Positions 44,049-53,190 of a stretch of 59,773 bases of DNA are shown here, piece by piece (within the stretch, counting starts at the first letter, position 1; the number at the start of each line of letters is the position of its first letter). The stretch comes from Alphaproteobacteria bacterium (GTDB lineage Bacteria > Pseudomonadota > Alphaproteobacteria > Paracaedibacterales > VGCI01): positions 1 to 59,773 of the forward strand of contig VGEY01000009.1 in assembly GCA_016869075.1 (NCBI GenBank), given 5' to 3'. A program made the translations under genes and the position numbers. Under the pieces are notes generated by a model. The model saw only the letters and a list, made by a program, of their open reading frames with translations, was not told where the DNA came from and searched no databases.

Positions 44049-46253
44049 ATGCTAAACCTCAATTATGTGAATAAAATTATTAATTATAAGTGTTTATTAC
44101 GCAGCATTGCCTTGCTTTTATTCAGTGGAGTGATTTCTTCTGAAGGTATGGCAATGGAACAAGGTATCAAACGCTCTTTTGATGAAATTTTAGATGAAAA
44201 AGATAAGTCCAAACAAATTTCTGTGTCTAAAAGAGTCAGATATGAGTCGGATAAAAAATCTTTTGAACAGTCAATGGATTTTGAAGAGGATCAAGTCACG
44301 GGTAAAGATGAAATGCTTTCAGAGGAACCAGTAACTAAACAATGGTTTCAAGATGATGATCCTATGTCTCCCTCAGTACTCGACCTCTTTCCTCCAGATT
44401 TTGGAAGCGAAGGAACTGTAGGATCCGACTTAGTTTCCACAAACCTGATATATTTATTATCCAGTTCTGATTTTTATAGAATGCAACAATTTATGTTTAC
44501 TACAAATCTACTTGACCCGGAGCCTATTGATCCGGAGCCTAGTTTGTTTGACATACCAGATGAGGTTTTCCATTCTGGAATATTCTCAACTTTTGATCTT
44601 TATGACCTTGGCCGGTTTGAAATGGTCTCTAAATCATGCATGAGATTATGCTCAGATTCTGTTTGGCAGCGAGTAGGGCATGTGATTCAGGAAGATTACG
44701 GGCCTGATGTTGTGTTAACAAAAGAATTAATTAAAGGTCATCTTATGAGAGGCATGTTATTAACAATGCCTAATGAACAGGCAACTGAAAAGGTCATCGA
44801 GTTGTCTCAAGGTCAGTCTCCATTGTTACCTAATTTATTATCGACACGTCCACCATTCTTCGCGAAATTTTATAATTGTATAAAGCCAATTAACAGAGGG
44901 ATTCTTGAAAGTTCATTTGATAGTTTTTTTAAGGAGACTTTTAAGGAAGATTTTTATAAAGCCTATGCCTCCAAATTCATGATTTTAATGCAACCAGACA
45001 TTATTAAAGAACGATTGTGGATGCTTATGTTTTTTCAACGTGGCGTAGTGAAAGGAATATCTCCTCGGTCCACGCCTCTCAAAGAACGTTTTAACCTCCA
45101 ACATTTCAAGGTACTTAATGATTTCTTGATAGAAAGGGGAGATAAAGGGGCAACGAATGAAAAGATAAAGGATCTATGTATTGGATCTAATGGTTATCCA
45201 CGTGATAAAAGTAAAGCAAGAGAACTAAATGAGCAATTAGTTTCGATGGGATATAAAAGTGCACTCCTTCGAAAATTTCTTATACTTCTTAATGGAAATG
45301 ATTATGATGCATGCGATTTTTATAATCGCAACCCACGAGCAGCTAGGGACCTCAATGATCAATTAGTTGCGATGAGAGATAGAACTGCAATTGACAGAAA
45401 ATTCGAAGGACTTATAAAGGGAAAGCATGGTTATGAGCAGAATCTTCAGGTCGCTAAAGTCTTTAATGAACAATTAGTTGCCGAGGGAAATTATGATGCA
45501 ATTAATAAAAAATATTACGAACTTTTTCACGGAATGGATTGTTATGAGCAGGATCGTCAGGCAGCTAAGGAGCTCAATGAGCAATTAGTAGCGATAGGAG
45601 ATAAAAAAGCAATTGAAAGAAAATGTGAAGGGCTTTTTTTTGGCATTTGGAATTATGAGAAGAACCCCCAGGCCGCCAAAGACTTAATAAAAGAGTATGG
45701 CCTACAAGGACATTGGAAAACATATGGTGGACCAGAGTATCTTCTAAGTGATTACCCTGTCCAGGAAGTGAGGGATTTCAATGAGGAATTAGTCGCTGTA
45801 GGAGATATGGTTGCAGTAGATAGAAAATATCGCGGCCTTTTTCACGGATTGTGGGGTTATGAGGTGAACCCCCAGGCAGCAAGAGATTTCAATGAAGAGT
45901 ATGTTCGGCAAGGTAATGCTGAAGCGATTAATCGATGGCTGGAAAGAATTACTAAAAATATTGACGGTTCGTTTGAGCGTATTTCCCAGTATTTTGTTTA
46001 TGAAGCCTGGCAAACGAATGTTAAACAAATTGGCCAGCAAATACTGCAATATGTGTGTGGGATAGAAATGAAGTATAGCGACCGCAATTCGTTATATAAG
46101 GAACTTACTTTGTTCGTGGAAGATTATGCAGCAAGAGACATTCGTTTAGCCCATTATATAAAAGCTTTGGGAATGTTAAAAGGAATATGGGGTTTCAATC
46201 AAGATCAGGCAGAAGCAATAAAGTATATGCGCCGCCACTATCTCGCACTTTAA
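44049..46253 (+). CDS. Secreted F-box-like protein with Sel1/TPR-like repeats
   Basis: A 734-residue protein with three parts. A signal-like segment lies at about residues 15-35 (LLRSIALLLFSGVISSEGMA), followed by a charged disordered stretch. Residues 166-210 fit an F-box: SLFDIPDEVFHSGIF, FDLYDLGRFEMVSKSC and LCSDSVWQRVG reproduce the LPxExxxxIFxxLxxxDLxxxxxVSKxwxxLxxDxxxW pattern. Residues about 355-630 hold seven or more units of about 37 residues with the theme AAxxLNEQLVAxGDxxAIxRKxxGLxxGxxGYExNPQ, close in length and pattern to Sel1-like repeats. F-boxes recruit eukaryotic SCF ubiquitin ligases, so a host-directed role is likely. Neither domain was confirmed by a profile search. Confidence 0.72.
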   Translation: MLNLNYVNKIINYKCLLRSIALLLFSGVISSEGMAMEQGIKRSFDEILDEKDKSKQISVSKRVRYESDKKSFEQSMDFEEDQVTGKDEMLSEEPVTKQWFQDDDPMSPSVLDLFPPDFGSEGTVGSDLVSTNLIYLLSSSDFYRMQQFMFTTNLLDPEPIDPEPSLFDIPDEVFHSGIFSTFDLYDLGRFEMVSKSCMRLCSDSVWQRVGHVIQEDYGPDVVLTKELIKGHLMRGMLLTMPNEQATEKVIELSQGQSPLLPNLLSTRPPFFAKFYNCIKPINRGILESSFDSFFKETFKEDFYKAYASKFMILMQPDIIKERLWMLMFFQRGVVKGISPRSTPLKERFNLQHFKVLNDFLIERGDKGATNEKIKDLCIGSNGYPRDKSKARELNEQLVSMGYKSALLRKFLILLNGNDYDACDFYNRNPRAARDLNDQLVAMRDRTAIDRKFEGLIKGKHGYEQNLQVAKVFNEQLVAEGNYDAINKKYYELFHGMDCYEQDRQAAKELNEQLVAIGDKKAIERKCEGLFFGIWNYEKNPQAAKDLIKEYGLQGHWKTYGGPEYLLSDYPVQEVRDFNEELVAVGDMVAVDRKYRGLFHGLWGYEVNPQAARDFNEEYVRQGNAEAINRWLERITKNIDGSFERISQYFVYEAWQTNVKQIGQQILQYVCGIEMKYSDRNSLYKELTLFVEDYAARDIRLAHYIKALGMLKGIWGFNQDQAEAIKYMRRHYLAL
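45111..45938 (+). repeat. Coding repeat of about 37 codons (Sel1-like units)
   Basis: Seven or more degenerate tandem units encode the C-terminal half of the F-box-like protein. Recurrent landmarks are LNEQLVA, AIxRK, GL(F)xG and GYExNPQAA. One unit (near residues 542-572) has decayed. Confidence 0.75.
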
Positions 46254-46350
46254 ATTACCAATCGGGCTTAATTTTTAATATTTAAAATATGAAGCTAAAT
46301 TAAATTATTTTTTAAATTTTTTGTTGTTATCTAGGATAATACCAAAAGAA

Positions 46351-46698
46351 TTATCGATTACGTATTTTTTGGAGAGTAGCTCGAGTGTTGTAGGAGTCTT
46401 CCATTCGTTTGTAATGGCGTTTTGTATCTTCATAGGATGTTGAGGAGTACGGATTATCACCTGCTCCTTTCAATATTCCATCTCTCTTAGGAGCAAGTGA
46501 ATCATTATAAGATGAAGAAGAATTTTTTTCATATTTCTTTTTATTTCCTAATGCGGTGTCCGTAACCATCTTCGCATTTTTTTCTTTTGGAAAATTAACT
46601 TTATGTGGTGATTGTAATATTAAACTCTCTCCCAAAGAGGACTTTGAAAGAAAAAAAATTCCTCCTAAAATGATAAGATGTGTAAATTTTATTTTCAT
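46351..46698 (-). CDS. Small exported protein coupled to thrS
   Basis: Unrecognised 115-residue protein: a signal peptide ([20 protein letters not shown], residues 4-23), then a polar, Ser/Lys/Asn/Tyr-rich chain with no hydrophobic core ([31 protein letters not shown]), probably disordered outside the membrane. Its ATG overlaps the thrS TGA (ATGA), so it is translated from the thrS message. Why an exported protein is tied to a tRNA synthetase is not clear. Confidence 0.65.
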   Translation of the reverse strand: MKIKFTHLIILGGIFFLSKSSLGESLILQSPHKVNFPKEKNAKMVTDTALGNKKKYEKNSSSSYNDSLAPKRDGILKGAGDNPYSSTSYEDTKRHYKRMEDSYNTRATLQKIRNR

Positions 46699-48608
46699 GC
46701 TGTTGGAACTTTTCCTTCTTCAACGAGTTGAGTTAAAACTTCTTCAAATGGTGAAACAACCTGGTTTTCACCTCCAAGGCGTCGAACGGCAACTGTGCCA
46801 TTTTCAGCTTCACGCGTTCCAACAACTAAAATAACAGGAATTTTTTGTAAAGATAATTCTCGTATTTTATAGCTTATTTTTTCATTTCGAAGATCTAACT
46901 CAGCTCGAATTCCTTTTTCTTTCAGTTTCGATAGTATCTCTTGGGCATACTTATCTCCTTCAGAAGTGATAGTCGCCACAACCACTTGAATTGGGGTCAG
47001 CCAAAATGGAAATTTCCCTGCACAGTGTTCGATGAAGACGCCCAAAAAACGTTCAAAAGTTCCCAAGATTGCCCGATGAAGCATGACGGGGCGATGCTTT
47101 TTTCCATCTTCGCCAACATAGGATGCATCAAGACGCTCAGGCAAAACATAATCTACTTGGAGGGTGCCACATTGCCAATCACGTCCTAAAGCATCTGTTA
47201 AAACAAATTCAAGTTTAGGGCCATAAAAAGCTCCTTCACCGGGATTGAGAGTATATTCCAAGCCTGCAGCAGTGGAAGCTTCAACGAGGGCCTTTTCAGC
47301 TAAGTCCCAAATATCATCGGTGCCAGCGCGTTTTTCTGGACGATCTGAGAAGCGTACCTTAATATCTGTAAAACCAAGATCTTTATAAATGCCCTTTAGA
47401 AGATCACAGAATGATTTTGTTTCGGAGATAATTTGTTCGGGCGTACAAAAGATATGGGCATCATCCTGAACAAATGCTCGCACGCGAAGCAATCCATGCA
47501 AAGATCCAGAGGATTCATTACGATGACAAGATCCAAATTCTGCCATCCGTAACGGAAGATCGCGGTAACTTTTAATGCCTTGTTTAAAAATTTGGACATG
47601 ACAAGGGCAATTCATAGGTTTAATGGCTAAAATTTTGTCTTCTGATTCAACGGTAAACATATTCTCTCGAAATTTTTCCCAGTGGCCAGAAGCTTCCCAG
47701 AGTGAACGATCTAACAATTGTGGAGTTTTGACTTCTCGATAGCCGTTTGCCTCTAGCCGCGTGCGAAGGAAGGATTCAAGACCACGATAAAGTGTCCACC
47801 CTTTTGGGTGCCAAAAAACACTTCCCACAGCCTCATCTTGTATATGAAAAAGATCAAGTTCTGCACCGAGGCGACGATGGTCTCGTTTTTCAGCTTCCTC
47901 TAACATATGGAGATAATCTTTTAATTGCTGCTCTGTTGCCCAAGCGGTTCCATAGATACGTTGCAACATTGGATTATTATGGTCGCCCCGCCAATAAGCA
48001 CCTGCGAGTTTCATCAACTTGAAAGCTTTGCCAAGTTTTCCAGTGGAAGGTAAATGGGGACCGCGACATAAGTCTACAAATTGCCCTTGTCTATAAAAAC
48101 TTAAAGCTTCGTCGCCTGGAATGGACTCAATTAATTCAGCCTTAAAATTCTCTCCCTGTTGTTTATAAAATTGAATAGCTGTCGGTCGATCCCATTCTTC
48201 ACGGGTAATTTTTTCATCCCGGTCTACTATTTCGCGCATCCGTTGTTCAATTTTGCCAAAGTCATCGGGAGTAAATGCTTTTTCGCGATAGAAGTCATAA
48301 TAAAAGCCATTCGTAATCGCAGGGCCGATAGTGATTTGTGTTTCTGGATAAAGTTCTTTTACGGCTTCAGCCAAGACATGGGCAGCATCATGACGTAAAA
48401 TTTCAAGGCCATCCTCGTCACTTTTTGTCACGATTTCAATAGTTGAGTCAGCAGGGACAGGCAGAGCCAGATCCTTTAAGACGCCATTAACACGAATAGC
48501 CACAGCTTCTTTCGCAAGACGAGGGGAAATGGAGGCTGCAATTTCAGTCCCCGTGACAATTGAATCATATTGGCGTTGAGACCCATCTTTTAATTTTATC
48601 GCATGCAT
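46695..48608 (-). CDS. thrS: Threonyl-tRNA synthetase
   Basis: Charges tRNA-Thr. Domains in order: N-terminal TGS domain (residues 1-60, [13 protein letters not shown]), the editing domain with the HxxxH zinc/editing motif ([12 protein letters not shown]) and YYDFYR, the class II core with [32 protein letters not shown], and the anticodon domain ending VVSPFEEVL. The start is placed at the ATG at 48608, with AAGG nine bases upstream, giving 637 residues; an ATG seven codons earlier is possible. Divergent from radA. Confidence 0.96.
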   Translation of the reverse strand: MHAIKLKDGSQRQYDSIVTGTEIAASISPRLAKEAVAIRVNGVLKDLALPVPADSTIEIVTKSDEDGLEILRHDAAHVLAEAVKELYPETQITIGPAITNGFYYDFYREKAFTPDDFGKIEQRMREIVDRDEKITREEWDRPTAIQFYKQQGENFKAELIESIPGDEALSFYRQGQFVDLCRGPHLPSTGKLGKAFKLMKLAGAYWRGDHNNPMLQRIYGTAWATEQQLKDYLHMLEEAEKRDHRRLGAELDLFHIQDEAVGSVFWHPKGWTLYRGLESFLRTRLEANGYREVKTPQLLDRSLWEASGHWEKFRENMFTVESEDKILAIKPMNCPCHVQIFKQGIKSYRDLPLRMAEFGSCHRNESSGSLHGLLRVRAFVQDDAHIFCTPEQIISETKSFCDLLKGIYKDLGFTDIKVRFSDRPEKRAGTDDIWDLAEKALVEASTAAGLEYTLNPGEGAFYGPKLEFVLTDALGRDWQCGTLQVDYVLPERLDASYVGEDGKKHRPVMLHRAILGTFERFLGVFIEHCAGKFPFWLTPIQVVVATITSEGDKYAQEILSKLKEKGIRAELDLRNEKISYKIRELSLQKIPVILVVGTREAENGTVAVRRLGGENQVVSPFEEVLTQLVEEGKVPTA

Positions 48609-48809
48609 AATAAGCCTTATCTCTTTCATATTTTTAGATTTCTTCCTTCTTTATCAATAACGAAGTCATCGTAAAGATTCAAGACATGCTTGATAAAAGA
48701 GGAATATTACTTATTATTTTTTGCTATAAAGTAAAATGAAAAAATCCATCCATCTTTTTAGTTGTATTGAGTATACTGCAACAAGCAGAAGTCCAAAAAG
48801 GAGCAATCT

Positions 48810-50201
48810 ATGGCGAAGACAACAACACGATATGTGTGTCAAGACTGCGGAACCTGGCATCCGAAATGGGGCGGAAAATGTGAAGGATGCGGCGCATGGA
48901 ATCGCTTAGTGGAAGAGCAAGTTGAGAGTAAGCGAAGCACAACGCGCCCCTCTCCTGTTGAATTTGTAGGCATTAGCGGAGAGACACCTCTTGCACCTCG
49001 AAAGTTAACGAATATTAGTGAATTTGATCGTGTATGCGGGGGCGGAGTTGTTCCCGGCTCTGTCCTGTTGGTGGGCGGAGACCCTGGTATTGGGAAATCA
49101 ACACTTCTTTTACAGGTGGTTGCAGCCTTAGCTCGGCAAGTTCCGTGTGCTTATATTTCTGGTGAAGAAGCCATAGCACAAATACGTCTCAGGGCCCAAA
49201 GATTGGGCGTAGAGGGAGGATCTCAGCTGCATTTGGCATCCGCCACTAATGTGAAAGATATATTAAATGCTCTCGATCAATTTGGTAATATTGAGCTTGT
49301 TGTGATTGATTCCATTCAAACGATGGTCACTGATACTATCGAATCTGCACCAGGGACCGTTTCGCAAGTTCGGACATGTGCCCAAGAATTGATAATTGCG
49401 GCAAAGAAACGTAACACGGTTGTTGTTCTTGTTGGGCATGTTACCAAGGAAGGAGTGTTGGCTGGTCCGCGTGTTTTAGAACATATGGTGGACACAGTTC
49501 TTTATTTCGAAGGAGAAAGCAATTACCAATATCGCATTTTGCGCTCAGTGAAAAATCGGTATGGTGCAACAGACGAAATTGGTGTATTTGAAATGACAGA
49601 TCGTGGTTTGAGCGAGGTTTCAAATCCTTCAGCATTATTTTTGAATGACCATAATCAAGACGTCAGTGGATCTGCTATCTTTGCTGGAATAGAAGGGACG
49701 CGCCCAATTCTGACAGAAATTCAAGCTTTGGTGGCGCCAACGTACTTGGCGTCTCCTCGACGTACAGCTGTGGGATGGGATGCGGGTAGATTATCAATGA
49801 TTTTGGCGGTCTTAGAAGCACGGTGTGGGCTCATTTTTGGAAACAAAGATGTTTATTTGAACGTCGCAGGTGGTTTGAAAGTTACAGAGCCTGCCGCCGA
49901 TTTAGCCGTCGCAGCAGCATTAGTGTCAGCATTGGTAAATGTGCCAATTCCTTCCCAAAGTGTTTTCTTTGGGGAAATAGGGTTAGCCGGCGAGGTTCGT
50001 CCAGTTGCTCAAGCTGAGAACCGATTAAAAGAAGCGGCTAAGTTAGGGTTCTTAAGAGCTTATTGTGCTTTACCATCCCAGCAAAAAGCCACGCGAGGTA
50101 AGGAGGGGATCGAGTCTGTATACGTCATGAAATATTTGATTGAATTATTGGACTTGTTACCTAAATTACCTCATAATAAAGCAAAATCTATTGAACGATG
50201 A
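48810..50201 (+). CDS. radA: DNA repair protein RadA
   Basis: RadA is a RecA-related ATPase that helps branch migration in recombination. The 463-residue product has the N-terminal C4 zinc finger (Cys10, Cys13, Cys24, Cys27), the Walker A loop GGDPGIGKSTLLLQ, the RadA-specific KNRYG motif in VKNRYGATDEIGVFEM and a C-terminal Lon-protease-like domain with GGLKVTEPAADLAVAAAL. AAAGGAG precedes the ATG. It heads the run radA-cvpA-phytase-nnrD. Confidence 0.96.
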   Translation: MAKTTTRYVCQDCGTWHPKWGGKCEGCGAWNRLVEEQVESKRSTTRPSPVEFVGISGETPLAPRKLTNISEFDRVCGGGVVPGSVLLVGGDPGIGKSTLLLQVVAALARQVPCAYISGEEAIAQIRLRAQRLGVEGGSQLHLASATNVKDILNALDQFGNIELVVIDSIQTMVTDTIESAPGTVSQVRTCAQELIIAAKKRNTVVVLVGHVTKEGVLAGPRVLEHMVDTVLYFEGESNYQYRILRSVKNRYGATDEIGVFEMTDRGLSEVSNPSALFLNDHNQDVSGSAIFAGIEGTRPILTEIQALVAPTYLASPRRTAVGWDAGRLSMILAVLEARCGLIFGNKDVYLNVAGGLKVTEPAADLAVAAALVSALVNVPIPSQSVFFGEIGLAGEVRPVAQAENRLKEAAKLGFLRAYCALPSQQKATRGKEGIESVYVMKYLIELLDLLPKLPHNKAKSIER

Positions 50202-50226
50202 AGATCCTTGGGGCTAACTTTACATA

Positions 50227-51264
50227 ATGAACGGAATAGACATCCTTATTCTTGGAATATTTACAGCTTCGAGCCTTATTGGTGCTTTACGAGGTTTTAC
50301 AAAAGAACTTTTGAGTCTTTTTAATTGGGGTGGCTCCGCCTTCCTTTCATATGCTCTTTTACCTTTGGGAAGAGGTTTTTTTCAACATTACATTGCCAAC
50401 CCAATGATTGTTGATGTCGTAACTATTTTCTGTATCTTTATCACCTCTCTCATTGTCTTAAGTATTATTTCCAACACTGTTGCAGAATATATTCAAGAAA
50501 GCTCTATTAAAGGGGTTGATCGATCTCTTGGGTTTGGTTTTGGAGTTGTTCGCGGTGTATTTGTGGTAAGTGCTTCAGAACTGCTCTTTAGTGTTTTCTT
50601 CCCGCGCATTTCACAACCTGTAACGATTCAAGAGGCTCGATTTGCTCCATTGGCACGGAAAGGGGGAGATACGCTTTTGCAAATTTTACCAGCATCCCTC
50701 CAACAAACCATTGTGAATCAAGCTATAAAAGTTGAAAACCAGCTGAACGCAAAAGTTATGAAAAATTTTTCGGGTGAGGGAGCAGGCTTGTCTCCTGACA
50801 ACATATCTAGAGAAAATTTTCCACAAGAATATCCATATCCTAATGCCCAGCAACAGATGCAAGGATTTCACCCTTCTACACAACCGCCAATGCACCCTCA
50901 ACCCCCTTTGCCTCAGACCGTTTATGGTCCGGGAGGGACTGTTAATCCACCACAGAATAATCAAATGCATTCTCCGATGGTTGTTATTCGACCCCCTAGT
51001 CCAGGCCAGCCAGCACAGCTATCATTAGATTCCGGTAATACGCCGCAATTTTCATCTCCACAAGCACCCCAACGTTCATCATCTTTGCCGCAGGGCACTA
51101 TGGCAAATAGTCTTGGTCAGGCTATTTTACCTCAAAACAAACAATCAACAGTTGATAAATTATCTCGATTAGAACCGCAATCGTCAACAAAGGAAGAAAC
51201 AGGATATACACAGAGTCAAAGGGCAGATATGAAGCGATTAATTCAAGTTGCAGATGGAGAGTGA
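50227..51264 (+). CDS. CvpA family membrane protein with long Pro/Gln-rich tail
   Basis: The first about 165 residues are a CvpA domain with four membrane segments: MNGIDILILGIFTASSLIGALRGF in parts, the LLSLFNWGGSAFLSY helix, and the family motif GVDRSLGFGFGVVRG. CvpA was named for colicin V production and is linked to envelope homeostasis. The remaining about 180 residues form a Pro/Gln/Ser-rich region (NAQQQMQGFHPSTQPPMHPQ and similar), which is not part of the usual family and is probably disordered. It lies 25 bases after radA and three bases before the phytase-like gene. Confidence 0.87.
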   Translation: MNGIDILILGIFTASSLIGALRGFTKELLSLFNWGGSAFLSYALLPLGRGFFQHYIANPMIVDVVTIFCIFITSLIVLSIISNTVAEYIQESSIKGVDRSLGFGFGVVRGVFVVSASELLFSVFFPRISQPVTIQEARFAPLARKGGDTLLQILPASLQQTIVNQAIKVENQLNAKVMKNFSGEGAGLSPDNISRENFPQEYPYPNAQQQMQGFHPSTQPPMHPQPPLPQTVYGPGGTVNPPQNNQMHSPMVVIRPPSPGQPAQLSLDSGNTPQFSSPQAPQRSSSLPQGTMANSLGQAILPQNKQSTVDKLSRLEPQSSTKEETGYTQSQRADMKRLIQVADGE

Positions 51265-51267
51265 AAA

Positions 51268-52302
51268 ATGAAGTATGTGTGTTCATTAATTATTTTTATC
51301 TTATTAATTACGACGTGTGATGCAAAACCAAGTTCTTCTCAGCCTCTCACTGTTCCATTATGGACCTTGATGCTGGATACGAAAGATTCTGGCAAATTGC
51401 CCCGTCGATTTCGCACCACATATGACTCAATGCCCCAAGGGTTTGAACTCGCTGGGCTAGACTCTCTGAATATATCGGGTAGTGCGCAATTTTCCATTGA
51501 GCAGTTTGCGAACATTGTTGATTATCTTAATGGATTAGGATTCCCTCCTGCACAAGTTGTTGTTATCGATTTAAGAGCTGAGCCTCATGCTTTTATGAAT
51601 GGTTTACCTATTAATTGGAGTGCTCAAGGTGCATGGTGGCTCCAGAGTGATCCTGTTGTCTTAATTCTTGCGAATGAAAAAAAGCGCCTTGAAAGCCTTT
51701 CGGTTGGACAAAATGTTTTAGTAAAAAGTGTAGACCAAAAGGATGACGCAGGCTACATAAAAACAGTCAGTTCGCTCGTGTACAAAATAACTTCTCTCAA
51801 CACTGAAGAGCAGGTTGTCCAAAAAGCTGGCGCACATTATTTTCGCTTGCCTATTTCAGACCATATGCGACCGGAAGATAAAGATGTTGATCAGTTTTTG
51901 CTTTTCGTTAAAAACCTACCTGCGCATGTTTGGCTTCATTTTCATTGTCATGGCGGACACGGAAGAACTTCAACCTTTATGATTATGTATGATATGATGC
52001 GCAATTCGCATCTTTCTTTTGACGCAATTATTGACCGCCAGGTACAACTAGGCTCTCTAGATCTTCGTCATCTTTCTGGCTCTAAGAAGGCTTATAAGAG
52101 ACCAGAAGAAGAATTACGCTATCAATTTATTCGTCAGTTCTATGAGTTTTTGCATGCATCAGATGGGTATGGTGTATTATCATGGACAAACTGGATCATG
52201 AACCGTCGTGTAAATCAGGAGAAGAGGGAAACTAATTATGAGGGAGACAACACTTTCGGAAGTTCAACAATATCTTCCCCAGCGAGGGTCCGCTCCTCAT
52301 AA
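51268..52302 (+). CDS. Secreted PTP-like inositol phosphate phosphatase (phytase) homologue
   Basis: A 344-residue protein with a signal peptide (YVCSLIIFILLITTCDA, residues 3-19). The active-site loop HCHGGHGRT has Cys227 and Arg233, the Cx5R signature of cysteine phosphatases; Asp198 in LPISDHMRP is the likely general acid. DLRAEPHAFMNGLPINW and LPAHVWLHFHC match the PTP-like phytase (PTPLP) family typified by Selenomonas PhyA, not the classical tyrosine phosphatases. Such enzymes remove phosphates from inositol phosphates; related enzymes act as effectors. GGAG precedes the ATG. The last 65 bases overlap nnrD. Substrate and destination are inferred. Confidence 0.85.
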   Translation: MKYVCSLIIFILLITTCDAKPSSSQPLTVPLWTLMLDTKDSGKLPRRFRTTYDSMPQGFELAGLDSLNISGSAQFSIEQFANIVDYLNGLGFPPAQVVVIDLRAEPHAFMNGLPINWSAQGAWWLQSDPVVLILANEKKRLESLSVGQNVLVKSVDQKDDAGYIKTVSSLVYKITSLNTEEQVVQKAGAHYFRLPISDHMRPEDKDVDQFLLFVKNLPAHVWLHFHCHGGHGRTSTFMIMYDMMRNSHLSFDAIIDRQVQLGSLDLRHLSGSKKAYKRPEEELRYQFIRQFYEFLHASDGYGVLSWTNWIMNRRVNQEKRETNYEGDNTFGSSTISSPARVRSS

Positions 52303-53107
52303 ATATGAAAATGGTTATGTTTTTGGAATAGTTGGTTCCAAAGCATTTCCGGGTGCGGCTGTTCTCTCTGCCATGGCTGCAGCAAGAATGGGTGCAGGAG
52401 GAGTCCGTTGCTTAGTTCCTGACTCAATTTGGTCAACCATAGCTGCACATGTGGTTGAAATTATGCTTCAATGTGCACCTGAAACAGAAGATGGAAGCTT
52501 TTCATTAGAAGCTTTATCAGAAGTCTCTTCCTTTATAAATAAATGTAAAGCTGGATGGGCTGGGTGTGGGTTAGGTCAACATCCTGATACCTGTAGTTTT
52601 GTACGCGAAGCTTTAAAACAAATCCATGTTCCCATGGTTCTAGATGCAGATGCTCTAAATGCCCTTGACCCTCATTTTATTAAGGAGCATAGCAAGGGAA
52701 AATGGGTGCTCACCCCTCATGAGAGGGAGTTTGAGCGGTTAATTGGATCATCTCTTTCCACTTCAGAAAACAAGGCATCAGTTATTCAAGAATATGCACA
52801 GGAATGGAATTGCGTGATTTTATTGAAGGGATTCCCAAGCTTGATTGCAGGACCCAATGGGGAGATTTATAAAAACCCGACAGGTCATACATCTGCCTCA
52901 ACCGCAGGATGTGGAGATGTCCTTGCGGGTATTTGTGCTGGATTTCTTGGCCAAGGTTTGCAGCCCTTACAGGCAGCTGTCGTTGGTATGTACTTAGCTG
53001 GAATGGCTTCCCAATTTTATCATGAAGCATATGGAGGCCACACCCTCATGGCCTCAGATCTTTTGTTGCAAATCCCTCTTGTCTTGGGAAAACTTTATGC
53101 TCATTAA
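52238..53107 (+). CDS. nnrD: ADP-dependent NAD(P)H-hydrate dehydratase NnrD
   Basis: NnrD repairs hydrated NADH and NADPH using ADP (or ATP). The 289-residue ribokinase-like protein has the family start LPQRGSAPHKYENGYVFGIV, AAVLSAMAAARMGAGGVRC, LDADALNAL, VLTPHEREFERLIG and the catalytic STAGCGDVLAGICAGFLGQG (Asp of GD). It lacks the NnrE epimerase half that is fused in many bacteria. The ATG at 52238 is preceded by AGAGGGA inside the phytase gene; that ribosome-binding site and the need for the first strand make the 65-base overlap look real. Confidence 0.92.
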   Translation: MRETTLSEVQQYLPQRGSAPHKYENGYVFGIVGSKAFPGAAVLSAMAAARMGAGGVRCLVPDSIWSTIAAHVVEIMLQCAPETEDGSFSLEALSEVSSFINKCKAGWAGCGLGQHPDTCSFVREALKQIHVPMVLDADALNALDPHFIKEHSKGKWVLTPHEREFERLIGSSLSTSENKASVIQEYAQEWNCVILLKGFPSLIAGPNGEIYKNPTGHTSASTAGCGDVLAGICAGFLGQGLQPLQAAVVGMYLAGMASQFYHEAYGGHTLMASDLLLQIPLVLGKLYAH

Positions 53108-53130
53108 AAATGGGTGTCCTTAATAGAGAA

Positions 53131-53155
53131 AGGAGAAGTCCGAAGAGCTTCTCCT
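53131..53155. terminator. Hairpin between convergent nnrD and aquaporin genes
   Basis: AGGAGAAG (53131-53138) pairs with CTTCTCCT (53148-53155) around a nine-base loop. A pyrimidine-rich tract follows on the minus strand; no T run follows on the plus strand. Confidence 0.5.
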
Positions 53156-53190
53156 CAGTCGTGTGAAAATAAACTAATTAAAATGGGATA

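Noticed and set aside
45111..45938. Direct repeats in the F-box gene as a CRISPR-like array.
   Set aside because: The repeats are coding, degenerate, and in phase with about 37 codons; there are no constant repeats with unique spacers anywhere in the window.
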